The translations under genes were made by a program, and so were the position numbers. 49,109 nucleotides of DNA from Elusimicrobiota bacterium (lineage in GTDB: Bacteria; Elusimicrobiota; Elusimicrobia; Elusimicrobiales; UBA9959): contig DMES01000040.1 in assembly GCA_003450815.1 (NCBI GenBank), positions 25,172-74,280 of the forward strand, given 5' to 3'. The notes under the pieces are model-generated. The model did no database searches, was not told the DNA's origin, and worked only from the letters and a program-made list of their open reading frames with translations. Shown one piece after another: positions 14,326 through 22,749 of this stretch (position 1 is the stretch's first letter; each line of letters begins with the position of its first letter).

Positions 14326-15078
14326 CTATAATTTCCAGGTATCCAGGGTTGTGATAAATTTATAGTCAGTGAGATCGAATTGTATCGGCGTGACTGAAAT
14401 ATAGCCGGCTTTAACCGCGTTGAGGTCGCTGGCGGCATCGGAGTCTTTCGGTTTAAAATCGCCGTCCATCCAGTAATAGGTTTGACCGTGCGGGTCTTTG
14501 CGCTTGTCAAACCAGTCGTTGAAAGAAGTGCGGCTCTGGCTGGTAACGCGCACGCCTTTTATTTTTGAGGCTTTTATTGCCGGAACATTGACATTTAAAA
14601 GCGTTCCCGCCGGCAGCCTGCGTTTCTTCATAGAGGCGGCTATCTTAACCGAAAATGCGGCGGCCGCGGAAAAATCCGGCTTTGTAAACGTGTCTAGTGA
14701 AATCGCAAGCGAAGGTATGCCCAGCAAAGCGCCTTCCGTAGCCCCTGACACAGTGCCGGAATAAAGGATGTTATAACCGATATTCGCCCCCAAGTTTATC
14801 CCTGAAACAACCAGGTCCGGCTTTTTTTTCATCAGGGTCTTGATGGCCAGTTTTACGCAATCCGCCGGAGTGCCGCTTGCGGCGTAGCCGAAAAACCGGC
14901 CGTTCCTGCGAGCTTTGTTTACGCGCAAGGGGTCAACTATGGTTATGGCGTGGCCTACGGCGCTGCGCTGCGCGTCCGGCGCCACCACCGTTATATTGCC
15001 CAGTTTTTTGAGGGCCGTGGCCAGCGCGTAAATGCCCTCGGCGTAAATTCCGTCGTCGTTCGTGATTAGTATTTCCAT
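14326..15078 (-). CDS. surE: 5'/3'-nucleotidase SurE
   Basis: Metal-dependent survival phosphatase that dephosphorylates nucleoside monophosphates. The N-terminal metal site ILITNDDGIYAEG is complete, with VSGINLGANIGYNILYSGTV near residue 90 and the following SGATEGALLGIPSLAISL also typical. The 250-residue length is standard. An AAGGAAA ribosome binding site lies before the ATG. The stop is followed 7 bases later by the pilin-domain gene, so they belong to one transcript with pcm further down. SurE and Pcm are frequent neighbours in bacteria. Confidence 0.97.
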   Translation of the reverse strand: MEILITNDDGIYAEGIYALATALKKLGNITVVAPDAQRSAVGHAITIVDPLRVNKARRNGRFFGYAASGTPADCVKLAIKTLMKKKPDLVVSGINLGANIGYNILYSGTVSGATEGALLGIPSLAISLDTFTKPDFSAAAAFSVKIAASMKKRRLPAGTLLNVNVPAIKASKIKGVRVTSQSRTSFNDWFDKRKDPHGQTYYWMDGDFKPKDSDAASDLNAVKAGYISVTPIQFDLTDYKFITTLDTWKL

Positions 15079-15145
15079 TCGTTTCCTTTTGCCGGTTTAT
15101 CAGAGGACGCTTAAATTATAATACCAAAAAGGCGGCTGGAAAGTG

Positions 15146-16129
15146 TTATTCTGTCGTCTGTATTTTTAATTGCACGCGGCGGCCCAGCGCCGTCTGTTCC
15201 GTAATAAATTCGTTCAGCAGTGCCAGGCAGCCGGGCCTCAATTTCACGCAGCCGTTGGTGTTTCGCCAGCGGAAATCAGAAAGTTCTGGCCGCCCGGAGT
15301 ATTCCGGGTCGGCCCGCCTGGCGGGGTCCTCCCACCGGTCGGTGTGCACGGCGAACCCGGAGCGCCCGTACGGGCCGAAATAATATTCCGGATTATGCTC
15401 AAGCTGCGCTTCCTGCCTTGCTTTGACCGCCGGGTCTGTGGCAGCCGCAGGGCGGCGCTCAAAGAACGGCACCCCTTCCCCCTGGGAACCAGTCTGTGAA
15501 TCCGCGGCCCAGACCATATCCACCGGCATAACAATGGCGGTTGTGGTATACCAGTTTCGCCATACACCTGAAAAAAACGGGCGGCGTTCCCCGTCTTTGA
15601 GTTTAGTTGTGGCCGGAACGGCGGTTTTGTCGTAGGGGACGCCAGGTTTGCCCAGCAGGGCTATCTCATAGCTGTCGGGGGAAATATTTCTCAGATCGTA
15701 TACGCCCGGCACCGTGGCGCCGTCGGCAAAATCCTCGGGCGCGTAATAGATCGTTGCGGTTCCTATCAGGCCCCGTTGCCAGCCGGTCACAGACCCGGTG
15801 GAGGTCAGGCCGCGGCCCAGCGCCTCACACTGATAAACCCCGGCCCGGCTGCCGCTTTCAATCTCAAAATTAATAACGCCGGCCCGGGCGCGGTCGGCCG
15901 GCAGCAGCAGCAGCGCGCTTGACACCGCGCTGCCGGCCGCTTTTAGCCCGTTAAGTTCCAGCGTTTTGACCTTCAGACGCAGTTCAGCGGTGAGTTGGGG
16001 TTGGGCCGGGCTGTCAGGGGTAATAAAAGAGGGGATAAGCATTTTGTCTGTAAATCTATTGTAATCCTCTCCGGCGCGCAATGCAGCCGGCCCAAGAAGC
16101 AATAAAGCGGACAACAATGTTTTTGTCAT
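15146..16129 (-). CDS. Periplasmic L,D-transpeptidase-like (YkuD) protein
   Basis: A 327-residue protein with a signal peptide (MTKTLLSALLLLGPAALRAG). The C-terminal part carries the YkuD pattern: FAVHTD with the His near residue 262, and TNGCVKLRPG with the candidate nucleophile Cys near 294. The classic second motif is S-x-G-C-V/I-R; here Thr-Asn replaces Ser-x and Lys replaces Arg, so activity is likely but not certain. The N-terminal 200 residues have no motif I recognise. It starts one base after the stop of the PQQ-type gene (TAG T ATG), so expression is coupled. Possible roles are peptidoglycan crosslinking or anchoring of outer-membrane proteins. Confidence 0.75.
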   Translation of the reverse strand: MTKTLLSALLLLGPAALRAGEDYNRFTDKMLIPSFITPDSPAQPQLTAELRLKVKTLELNGLKAAGSAVSSALLLLPADRARAGVINFEIESGSRAGVYQCEALGRGLTSTGSVTGWQRGLIGTATIYYAPEDFADGATVPGVYDLRNISPDSYEIALLGKPGVPYDKTAVPATTKLKDGERRPFFSGVWRNWYTTTAIVMPVDMVWAADSQTGSQGEGVPFFERRPAAATDPAVKARQEAQLEHNPEYYFGPYGRSGFAVHTDRWEDPARRADPEYSGRPELSDFRWRNTNGCVKLRPGCLALLNEFITEQTALGRRVQLKIQTTE

Positions 16130-16130
16130 A

Positions 16131-18398
16131 CTATATCTCGTACGCCGTAACTTCGTCGTTATCCACAACGAAGATGCGCTTCTCTTCCTTGTCTATTTTG
16201 AACTCCGCGTCCTTCGCTTCTTTGGTTGCCCACTTTATGGCCCCTGTTTCAATGTCAACGCAGTACAGCTTTTTATTGGACTGGTAGAGTAGGTATTTGT
16301 CGCTCTGTACCAGGGTGGGATAGAAATTTGTCTTATTAGTTTTCCATTCCCACTGTAAACGCCATTTCATCTTTCCGTCGGACCAGATGCGGGCCGCCCC
16401 TTTTCCGGCTATGGCCAGCAGATCGCCGTCAGCCAGCTGCCGTACGCCGTGTACCATTCGGTGGTCGTATGACACCGCATACATACCGCCATGTAAAATA
16501 AGGTCTGCGGCTACCCAAAAGGAACCGCCTATTTTTTGAAAGGCAACACCCTTCTCGATGCCGATCTCACCGATCTTTGCCTTTTCAAGATCTAGTTCCC
16601 AGGCAAACCCGCCCGTATCGGGCTTCAATTCCAGCCTGCGCAGATATTTTCCGTCCGTGACATAGAACGCGGCGTTGTCCTTGTCCACTATCGGGGGAAA
16701 GATGAAATACGGCTTTTTTGAGGAATCTATCAGCCACAACTGCTTGCCGGTCGCGGCATCCAGGCAGAAGAAACCCTGGGTCCGTGACTTTACAATAAGC
16801 TCGTGGGCCTTGAAATTATTCATGAAATTTAAGTCGGTATAGTATTCCCACTGGGCGGTACCCTGGACGCCGTACAGTTCATTGCCGCTGGGTACTATCT
16901 TTGAGAGATATCCGTATGGCAGCGAGGTCCATATAGTCGTACCGGTATTCAAGTCTATTTTCAGCAGGGAATCGTTCCCAGGGGCATATGCCGCATCCTC
17001 AGTGATAATGGGCGCCGGGATCATTTCCTGGTATAGCGGGTCATCAGGGGAAAAGACGTTCCGGGTGGTCTTAATAATACCGGACCCGTACAAGGGGCCC
17101 CACATCTTGTCCACGTCCTTTTTAACGGCATCCATCAGCGTAAGGTAGGACCGCCACACCACGGCGCCGGAGGCTGGGTCTACCATTATAAGGCCTTCGC
17201 CTTTCTTTTCACCGATTTCGTCCTTGTTGGTAAGCTTGTGTGTATCAGCGCCCCACACCTGGAAAAGCAGCCCTTGAGGGGTAACGGCCTGTTTGTACCA
17301 CATACTGAGCTGGCGCTGTTTACTGCCGGCGAGGTTTTTATAAGTCCAATTCGTCATTTTGCTATTAGAAAGGTCTCGCTTCCACTTAACTGCGCCGGTA
17401 TCAGCAGCCAGGCGGTAGAGCGTAAGAAAGCTGCTCTGCGGCCCGGCGTTACGCGCGGTGACCGCCAGCAGGTCGCCGCTGTCGCTGGTTATGGTGTAAG
17501 GGCGGCCCTTAAAAGCCGAATCTTTGTCCGCCGTCCACATGATCTTGCCCGTAGCGGCGTCCAGCGTCACCGTCTGGTTGACGAACGCAAACATGCAGTA
17601 TCTTCCGCCATTGTTCTCGAACTGCACCAGGCCTTCCACGTCCTCAGCGTCATCGTTTATATACCACGCTTCCTCGCCGGTCTTCAGGTTCAGGCCGGAA
17701 GCGCCTTTATCGTACAAAAGGATCGTTGAGTCCTGAGTGTCACTGGCAAAAAGCACGGGCTTTTTAATTTCACCGGAAAACCTTCTGTCAGACTGCCACA
17801 TCACTTCGCCGGTTTTTGCGTCCAGAAGAACGGGGCCTTTCTCCCCCGCCAGCAGTATCCTGCTGCCCCAGTCCTGGCTGATATAATGGAGCCGCTGAAC
17901 CCCGAGTTTCCCGGTATCCTTGGAAACTGCCGGGACCTCCGTCTGCCAGGCCACTGCGCCGGTGTCGGGATTAAGAGAGACCAGTACTTCGTTGAATTCA
18001 AGCAGGAAATTGTCTTTATAGCTGTAGGAGTTGACGAACTCCTTCAACTTTACTTCAAAGTCGGACTTCCATACCTGCTTGCCTGTGTTCACATCGTAGG
18101 CGGCCAGCCCTTTTTTAAGAGGCATTAAATACAATTTATCGTTCCAGGTCAGATAGATGTCTCCGCCCGCCCAGTCATCCACTTTTATTTCCCATTTCTT
18201 CTCCCCGGTGGCGGAGTTATATCCCCACAGCCGGTCGCGGTACCGAAGGGTGATGACAGAATCGTTCTGCAGGAGGCTAAAGCTTCTTATCCTCTTATCG
18301 TTCGTGAGTCCGAATATCCTGCGCGGCTCGTCCGCGGCAAAAACAGAGGCGCCGCACAATACCAGGCAAACCACCATAAACATAGTTGTTTTACGCAT
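16131..18398 (-). CDS. Secreted PQQ-type beta-propeller repeat protein
   Basis: A 755-residue exported protein (signal peptide MRKTTMFMVVCLVLCGASVF then AADE). About a dozen repeats with the Thr/Ser-Gly-x3-Trp core are visible, for example TGEKKWEIKV, TGKQVWKSDF, TGEVMWQSDR, TGKIMWTADK, SGAVVWRSYL, TGKQLWLIDS and TGAIKWATKE. This is the quinoprotein/BamB-like blade pattern, so the protein should form one or two beta-propellers in the periplasm. No PQQ-binding catalytic residues can be claimed, and a scaffold role is more likely. An AGGAGA ribosome binding site precedes the ATG. It opens the seven-gene minus-strand run ending at the hydrolase. A TATAAT-like -10 lies at 18457-18452 and a MITE starts just beyond it. 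Confidence 0.85.
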   Translation of the reverse strand: MRKTTMFMVVCLVLCGASVFAADEPRRIFGLTNDKRIRSFSLLQNDSVITLRYRDRLWGYNSATGEKKWEIKVDDWAGGDIYLTWNDKLYLMPLKKGLAAYDVNTGKQVWKSDFEVKLKEFVNSYSYKDNFLLEFNEVLVSLNPDTGAVAWQTEVPAVSKDTGKLGVQRLHYISQDWGSRILLAGEKGPVLLDAKTGEVMWQSDRRFSGEIKKPVLFASDTQDSTILLYDKGASGLNLKTGEEAWYINDDAEDVEGLVQFENNGGRYCMFAFVNQTVTLDAATGKIMWTADKDSAFKGRPYTITSDSGDLLAVTARNAGPQSSFLTLYRLAADTGAVKWKRDLSNSKMTNWTYKNLAGSKQRQLSMWYKQAVTPQGLLFQVWGADTHKLTNKDEIGEKKGEGLIMVDPASGAVVWRSYLTLMDAVKKDVDKMWGPLYGSGIIKTTRNVFSPDDPLYQEMIPAPIITEDAAYAPGNDSLLKIDLNTGTTIWTSLPYGYLSKIVPSGNELYGVQGTAQWEYYTDLNFMNNFKAHELIVKSRTQGFFCLDAATGKQLWLIDSSKKPYFIFPPIVDKDNAAFYVTDGKYLRRLELKPDTGGFAWELDLEKAKIGEIGIEKGVAFQKIGGSFWVAADLILHGGMYAVSYDHRMVHGVRQLADGDLLAIAGKGAARIWSDGKMKWRLQWEWKTNKTNFYPTLVQSDKYLLYQSNKKLYCVDIETGAIKWATKEAKDAEFKIDKEEKRIFVVDNDEVTAYEI

Positions 18399-18469
18399 AC
18401 CTATCTCCTGTCAACATAGCCATGTGTTTCCAAAGTAAAACCCCAAAAAATATTATACTGAAAATTAGC

Positions 18470-18626
18470 TAAATAGGGGGCACTGAAAAAGTAGTTTATA
18501 TTCAAGTCTCGTCGTAAAAACGGGTAAACATAGCAGTAGCAGGATCGGTTCTGTCTGCAATCCGTGTAATCTTACTTAATCTGTGTAATCATGGGTCTGC
18601 TGGACTTTTTCAGCAGACCCTAAATA
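18470..18626 (+). mobile_element. MITE copy 1 with TAAATA duplications
   Basis: A 145-bp element (18476-18620) flanked on both sides by TAAATA. The ends are imperfect inverted repeats: GGGGGCACTGAAAAAGT on the left and, read inward, GGGTCTGCTGAAAAAGT on the right. The right end also forms the hairpin GGGTCTGCTG...CAGCAGACCC. Inside are AATCCGTGTAATC and AATCTGTGTAATC. A second copy in opposite orientation lies at 34549-34759. No coding capacity, so it must rely on a transposase elsewhere. Confidence 0.85.
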
Positions 18627-18632
18627 AAGAAA

Positions 18633-18667
18633 GGGCGGCTGAAAATATCAGCAGCCCCTCTTTTTGT
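18633..18667 (-). terminator. Candidate terminator after the outer-membrane protein gene
   Basis: GGGCGGCTG and CAGCAGCCC form a stem with one mismatch. On the minus strand it is followed by TTTCTTTATTTA, part of which is the MITE target duplication, so the element landed in the T-rich tail of this terminator. Confidence 0.65.
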
Positions 18668-18679
18668 AGCGAATGGGGA

Positions 18680-19300
18680 CTATTTGAAATAAAGGGTTAT
18701 GGCCGGCTGTATCGCAAATTGACTGAATTCAACCAGGGTATTATGCGCTCCATCCCTGTCTTTTATCGCAATTTTTTTTAAGTCATACTTCAAAGCCAGT
18801 GATACTCCAAACTTTTGCTTGGGTTTGTATGCAATAGTTGCTCTTATATAGGGAGTAGTGACCGTGAGACTTGTCCTCAGCGGCATATTCCTCCATCTGG
18901 CTTCTACCGCTGAAAAACCGCCGCCCAGACTATACAATATTTTCTTGCTAAAACTGCCGGTATAAGCTGCTCCAAGGGCTGTGCCTTGCAGGGAAAGTTC
19001 ATAGAAATAAACCTGGTCTGACTTCCTGGTCCTGAAATAGGTGCCGCCGCCAAAGGCATCAAAAGTAAACATAACAGACTTGCCCGGCTTATAAAAAGCG
19101 CTTATGCCGCCCAGAATACTGTTAAATGATTTTGGGGTTGAAGTGTCGAAGGAACTTGTGATCACCTTCGTTTTATTGCTGTTTGACCTAAAATCTATAA
19201 ATGGAGACACACCTATTGATTCCTCCGCGAATGCCGGAGCGGCACTGAACGCCATCACTAAAACCAACAGATACCGGCTAATCTTCGTTCGGAATTTCAT
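18680..19300 (-). CDS. Predicted outer-membrane beta-barrel protein
   Basis: A 206-residue protein starting at ATG 19300 (GGGAGA ribosome binding site), with a signal peptide MKFRTKISRYLLVLVMAFSA followed by AAPAFAEE. The mature part alternates polar and hydrophobic residues (for example AVEARWRNMPLRTSLTVTTP, RATIAYKPKQKFGVSLALKY) and ends in ITLYFK, as expected for a small barrel of about eight strands. I recognise no specific family. It is monocistronic, with a terminator downstream. The 261-base gap to the next gene on its right holds its promoter region but no other feature I can support. Confidence 0.65.
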   Translation of the reverse strand: MKFRTKISRYLLVLVMAFSAAPAFAEESIGVSPFIDFRSNSNKTKVITSSFDTSTPKSFNSILGGISAFYKPGKSVMFTFDAFGGGTYFRTRKSDQVYFYELSLQGTALGAAYTGSFSKKILYSLGGGFSAVEARWRNMPLRTSLTVTTPYIRATIAYKPKQKFGVSLALKYDLKKIAIKDRDGAHNTLVEFSQFAIQPAITLYFK

Positions 19301-19561
19301 TTGTCTCCCGGTGTTAAATGTAGTGCTAATTAAAAGGCGTGGTTTTTTTCGCGCTGTTTTCAATTACACTGGATTGTAACTACTTCTCTACCTTAACATA
19401 TTCCGTCCATCAAAAGTAAACTATCTCCAGGGATCAATTGCGGCAACTTCCTGAATCGGCCTGAATTTTTTGTAAACTGTTATTTTGATCCTGATTTTCC
19501 GGCGGGTTTTCGCACAGTTACCGTTTTTCAGGTTTAACCACAGCATTCGGGCTGGTTCTTT

Positions 19562-21748
19562 ATGGCTGAAAAAGAGAAAAAAGAATCTGCCGGGCCGGCC
19601 GCAGCGGCATCGCCTGAGGCAGAAGCCAGGTTCCCGGCCTGGCTGGTTTGGGGTATTTTTTCTGTTTGGGGCTTTGTGGTTCTTAAAAGCTACCTTGCCC
19701 GTTTCACTCCGGACCTTAATTCCATTTTAGTAATACTCTCACCCGGGCAATACTTCGCCGGGGCTTTCCTAACCGCAGCAGCGGGACATTCCTTTAACTT
19801 GCTGGCTGGTTTTTTCTTTATTCTTTCCTGCGCCGGCCTTGGCCGCTTCCTATTGGCTATACTGCCATTTGCCGCCATGAACCTTTGGGAAGAAATAACT
19901 TTTTCTGCCGCGCTGGGACTGGCCGCTTTTGCCAATGCGGTGCTGTGCCTGGCCGCCGCCGGCCTGCTTTATAAGGCCGCGGTATTGTCTTTGCTGTTTA
20001 TTTCCTTATGTTTGGGCGTCTTGTCCTTTAAATTAAATCCTTTTGTTCAGGAGGAAAGTCCCGCTTTTAAGCCTGGTTTTGCAGATGTTACGGCGTTGGC
20101 CCTGCTGGCGGCCGCGTTACTTTTGGACCTTGCGGGCGCCCTCAGCCCGGAAACATTTTATGACGCTTTGGTATACCATCTGGCTGTGCCTAATTTCTAC
20201 GCTCTAAAGAATTCTTTAGCGGATATGCCCTATAATATTTATTCCAACCTTTTCCTGCTGCATGGCATGTTATACTCCGCCGGGCTGCTACTGACGGACG
20301 AGTTTGTGCCGAAGCTTATAAATTACGCGGCAGGGTTTTTAAGCGTTCTGGCGGTGCTGGGTCTCGGCAGAAGGTATTTTACCTTCCGCGAGGGGCTTTG
20401 GGCCGCCCTGATCTTTTATACGGCTACGCACGCGCTGACTTCTTCACATATGGCTTCCTGGTCCTCCGGCACTGAGGCGCTGCTGACTTTTTTCAGTCTA
20501 ACTGCGCTGGCCGCGGTTTTGCGTTATGAGCCTGGGGCGAAAATATGGCTGTTGTCGGGAGCGTTTCTGGCCGGATCGGCCATGGCGGTAAAATCCACAG
20601 GGCTATTTTCAGCTGCCGGCATGGCGCTGGTTCTGTTTTATCGGCAGCGCGGCAATTCTACCAAAGCCCTGCGTGGAGTGCTGCTCTTCTGCCTTATAGC
20701 CGCCATTCCGGTAACCCCCTGGCTGATAAAAAACCAGATTTACAGGCATAATCCGGTGTATCCTTTCCTCACTTCGGTTTTCGGCCTGCCTCAAAAAGTG
20801 GAGGCGCTTAAAATACAGGGTTTTATAAACGAAGCCCGCCATATGGGCGCGCTGGAATTAAGATCCTGGCTTATCCATCCCTGGAAAATAACCATGGGCG
20901 AAATGGGTGATTCGCAGTACTTTACGCCGATTTTCCTGTTTATGCTGCCGCTTTTATTCCTGCTCGGCCCGGCAGCCCCGGCGGCGCGGCCGTTCTGGCT
21001 GTATTTCCTGGCTTTCTGGCTTCTGTGGTCGCTGGTGTCGACTATGGGGCGTTTTTTGATGCCGGCTTATCCGGCGGCGGCGCTTTTGATAGCGGCGGCT
21101 ATAAAAGGACGAAAATTTGCGGCGTTGAAGAAAATCCTTTCCTGCGCGGTTCTGTTTATATGTGCCATGGGGCTTTACTGGGAGGGAATTATCTTTTATT
21201 CACAGGAGAGATGGAGACCTTTGCTGGGCTTGGAGACCAAGCGGGAATACTTGTCGTCGCAGTCCGCTTTGCCTTATGCGGCCGTTGAGTTTATAAATGA
21301 CGGATTGACGCCGGAGGCCAAAACCCTTATTGTGGGAGACAGCCGGAGTTTTTATTTCAAAAAGGATTTTATAGCAAGCTCAGTTTTCGATAAAACTCCG
21401 GTTGTGGAATGGTCGGCGGCTTCAAAAACCGGAGAGGAGCTTTATGCCCGCATGAAGTCGGAGGGAGTGACGCATATACTGCTTAATACAGCCGAAGCGA
21501 TAAGACTGGGGCGGACTTATGGGATGTTTTACTGGGACTCGCGCGCCAGAGACGTTTTCAATGTTTTCTGGAACGCGCATTTGAAAGAAGTTTTTGCACG
21601 GGATCAAATGCGGGATGGCAGTCTCTTAAACCGTGTGGCTGTTTATGAAGTGGTTCCGTCACGGCCGGGCAAAATCCCCCCACCCGTTAACCTGATGGAA
21701 GAACTTGTAATGAAAAATATAGACAGGAAGCCGGATGCGATGAAATAA
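19562..21748 (+). CDS. Large GT-C-like membrane protein (possible glycosyltransferase), paralogue 1
   Basis: A 728-residue protein with about twelve membrane segments and a soluble C-terminal domain of about 180 residues. The segment ETFYDALVYHLAVPNFYAL near residue 197 has the Asp and aromatic pattern of the first extracytoplasmic loop in ArnT/PMT-type lipid-dependent glycosyltransferases. TPWLIKNQIYRHNPVYPF near 382 is a second landmark. Both recur in the paralogue at 39797-42043, and the C-terminal domains also align (AAVEFINDGLTPEAKTLIVG, SEGVTHILLN). Acceptor and donor are unknown. The first 25 residues are charged and cytoplasmic. It ends two bases from the convergent threonine-dehydrogenase-like gene. 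Confidence 0.75.
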   Translation: MAEKEKKESAGPAAAASPEAEARFPAWLVWGIFSVWGFVVLKSYLARFTPDLNSILVILSPGQYFAGAFLTAAAGHSFNLLAGFFFILSCAGLGRFLLAILPFAAMNLWEEITFSAALGLAAFANAVLCLAAAGLLYKAAVLSLLFISLCLGVLSFKLNPFVQEESPAFKPGFADVTALALLAAALLLDLAGALSPETFYDALVYHLAVPNFYALKNSLADMPYNIYSNLFLLHGMLYSAGLLLTDEFVPKLINYAAGFLSVLAVLGLGRRYFTFREGLWAALIFYTATHALTSSHMASWSSGTEALLTFFSLTALAAVLRYEPGAKIWLLSGAFLAGSAMAVKSTGLFSAAGMALVLFYRQRGNSTKALRGVLLFCLIAAIPVTPWLIKNQIYRHNPVYPFLTSVFGLPQKVEALKIQGFINEARHMGALELRSWLIHPWKITMGEMGDSQYFTPIFLFMLPLLFLLGPAAPAARPFWLYFLAFWLLWSLVSTMGRFLMPAYPAAALLIAAAIKGRKFAALKKILSCAVLFICAMGLYWEGIIFYSQERWRPLLGLETKREYLSSQSALPYAAVEFINDGLTPEAKTLIVGDSRSFYFKKDFIASSVFDKTPVVEWSAASKTGEELYARMKSEGVTHILLNTAEAIRLGRTYGMFYWDSRARDVFNVFWNAHLKEVFARDQMRDGSLLNRVAVYEVVPSRPGKIPPPVNLMEELVMKNIDRKPDAMK

Positions 21749-21750
21749 TT

Positions 21751-22719
21751 TTAGCGGATCTGCAGCAGTTCCCCGCACAGCTTGGGAGCTAGCCTGGCGC
21801 TCAATATCCGGATCATATCCCTTGTCATGGTTTTAATATTATATCTGGCGGACCACCCCCATTCCTTTCTGGCAGCGCTGTCATTCATCTTTTCCGGCCA
21901 GCTGTCGGCAATTGCCTGTCTGACGGGGTCTATTTTATAGCTCATGACGAAATTAGGAATATGTTTGCGGATCTCTTCGGCGAGGGCTTCCGGATCAAAG
22001 CTCATAGCCGAAACATTGTAGGCGTTGCGGTGCTTCAAACGGTTTCCATCCGCCTCCATCAGAGAGACAGCCGCTGAAATGGCGTCCGGCATGTACATCA
22101 TATCCAGATATGTCCCCGCTTTTAAATAACAGGTATATTTCCCGCTCCGGATGGCCCGGTAAAATATTTCAACCGCATAATCCGTAGTTCCCCCTCCCGG
22201 CAGTGTAACATTGGAGATGATCCCAGGATAACGCAGTCCGCGCGCGTCCACCCCGTATTTCTTGTGGTAGTAATCACAGAACAGCTCACCGGCCACCTTT
22301 GATATACCGTAAATCGTCCCGGGCCGCTGAATAGTGTCCTGGGGCGTATTGATTAAAGGGGTTGAGGGGCCGAAAGTGCCGATTGAACTGGGGAAGAAAA
22401 CGGAGCAGCCGTGCTGCCTGGCCATTTCCAGTACATTTATAAGCCCCTTCATGTTGTTTTCCCAGGCCTGAAGCGGGTTTGTTTCGCCTTTGGCGGAAAG
22501 CACGGCCGCTAGATGATATATCGTTTTGATCCTGTATTTCCTTACAGTCTGCTCGAGAGTTTTCATCCGGCAGCAGTCGACAAAGGCGCCGGGGCCCGAT
22601 CCCTGAACATCAGGGGATAGCGGCTTAATATGCCACCCGGCTACAACATGGCTATGGCCGTATCTTTCCCGCAGGGCCTGTGTAAGTTCGGAGCCTATTT
22701 GCCCTGTAGCTCCGATCAC
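21751..22719 (-). CDS. NAD-dependent SDR, L-threonine 3-dehydrogenase-like
   Basis: An extended short-chain dehydrogenase. GATGQIGSEL is the dinucleotide-binding glycine motif, IYHLAAVLS the second landmark, and Ser plus YGISKVAGE (Tyr-x3-Lys) the catalytic site. The run RYPGIISNVTLPGGGTTDYA and MMYMPDAISAA closely match the SDR-type L-threonine 3-dehydrogenases rather than sugar epimerases, so oxidation of threonine to 2-amino-3-ketobutyrate is the best guess. The GTG at 22719 cuts into the first beta-strand. The frame continues upstream as Thr-Lys-Asn-Ile-Leu-Val, with a good GAGGGAG ribosome binding site spaced correctly for an ACG at 22734, so the true start is probably non-canonical. It directly follows the TPR gene. 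Confidence 0.85.
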   Translation of the reverse strand: MIGATGQIGSELTQALRERYGHSHVVAGWHIKPLSPDVQGSGPGAFVDCCRMKTLEQTVRKYRIKTIYHLAAVLSAKGETNPLQAWENNMKGLINVLEMARQHGCSVFFPSSIGTFGPSTPLINTPQDTIQRPGTIYGISKVAGELFCDYYHKKYGVDARGLRYPGIISNVTLPGGGTTDYAVEIFYRAIRSGKYTCYLKAGTYLDMMYMPDAISAAVSLMEADGNRLKHRNAYNVSAMSFDPEALAEEIRKHIPNFVMSYKIDPVRQAIADSWPEKMNDSAARKEWGWSARYNIKTMTRDMIRILSARLAPKLCGELLQIR

Positions 22720-22749
22720 AAGAATATTTTTCGTATTAAGGTCTCCCTC

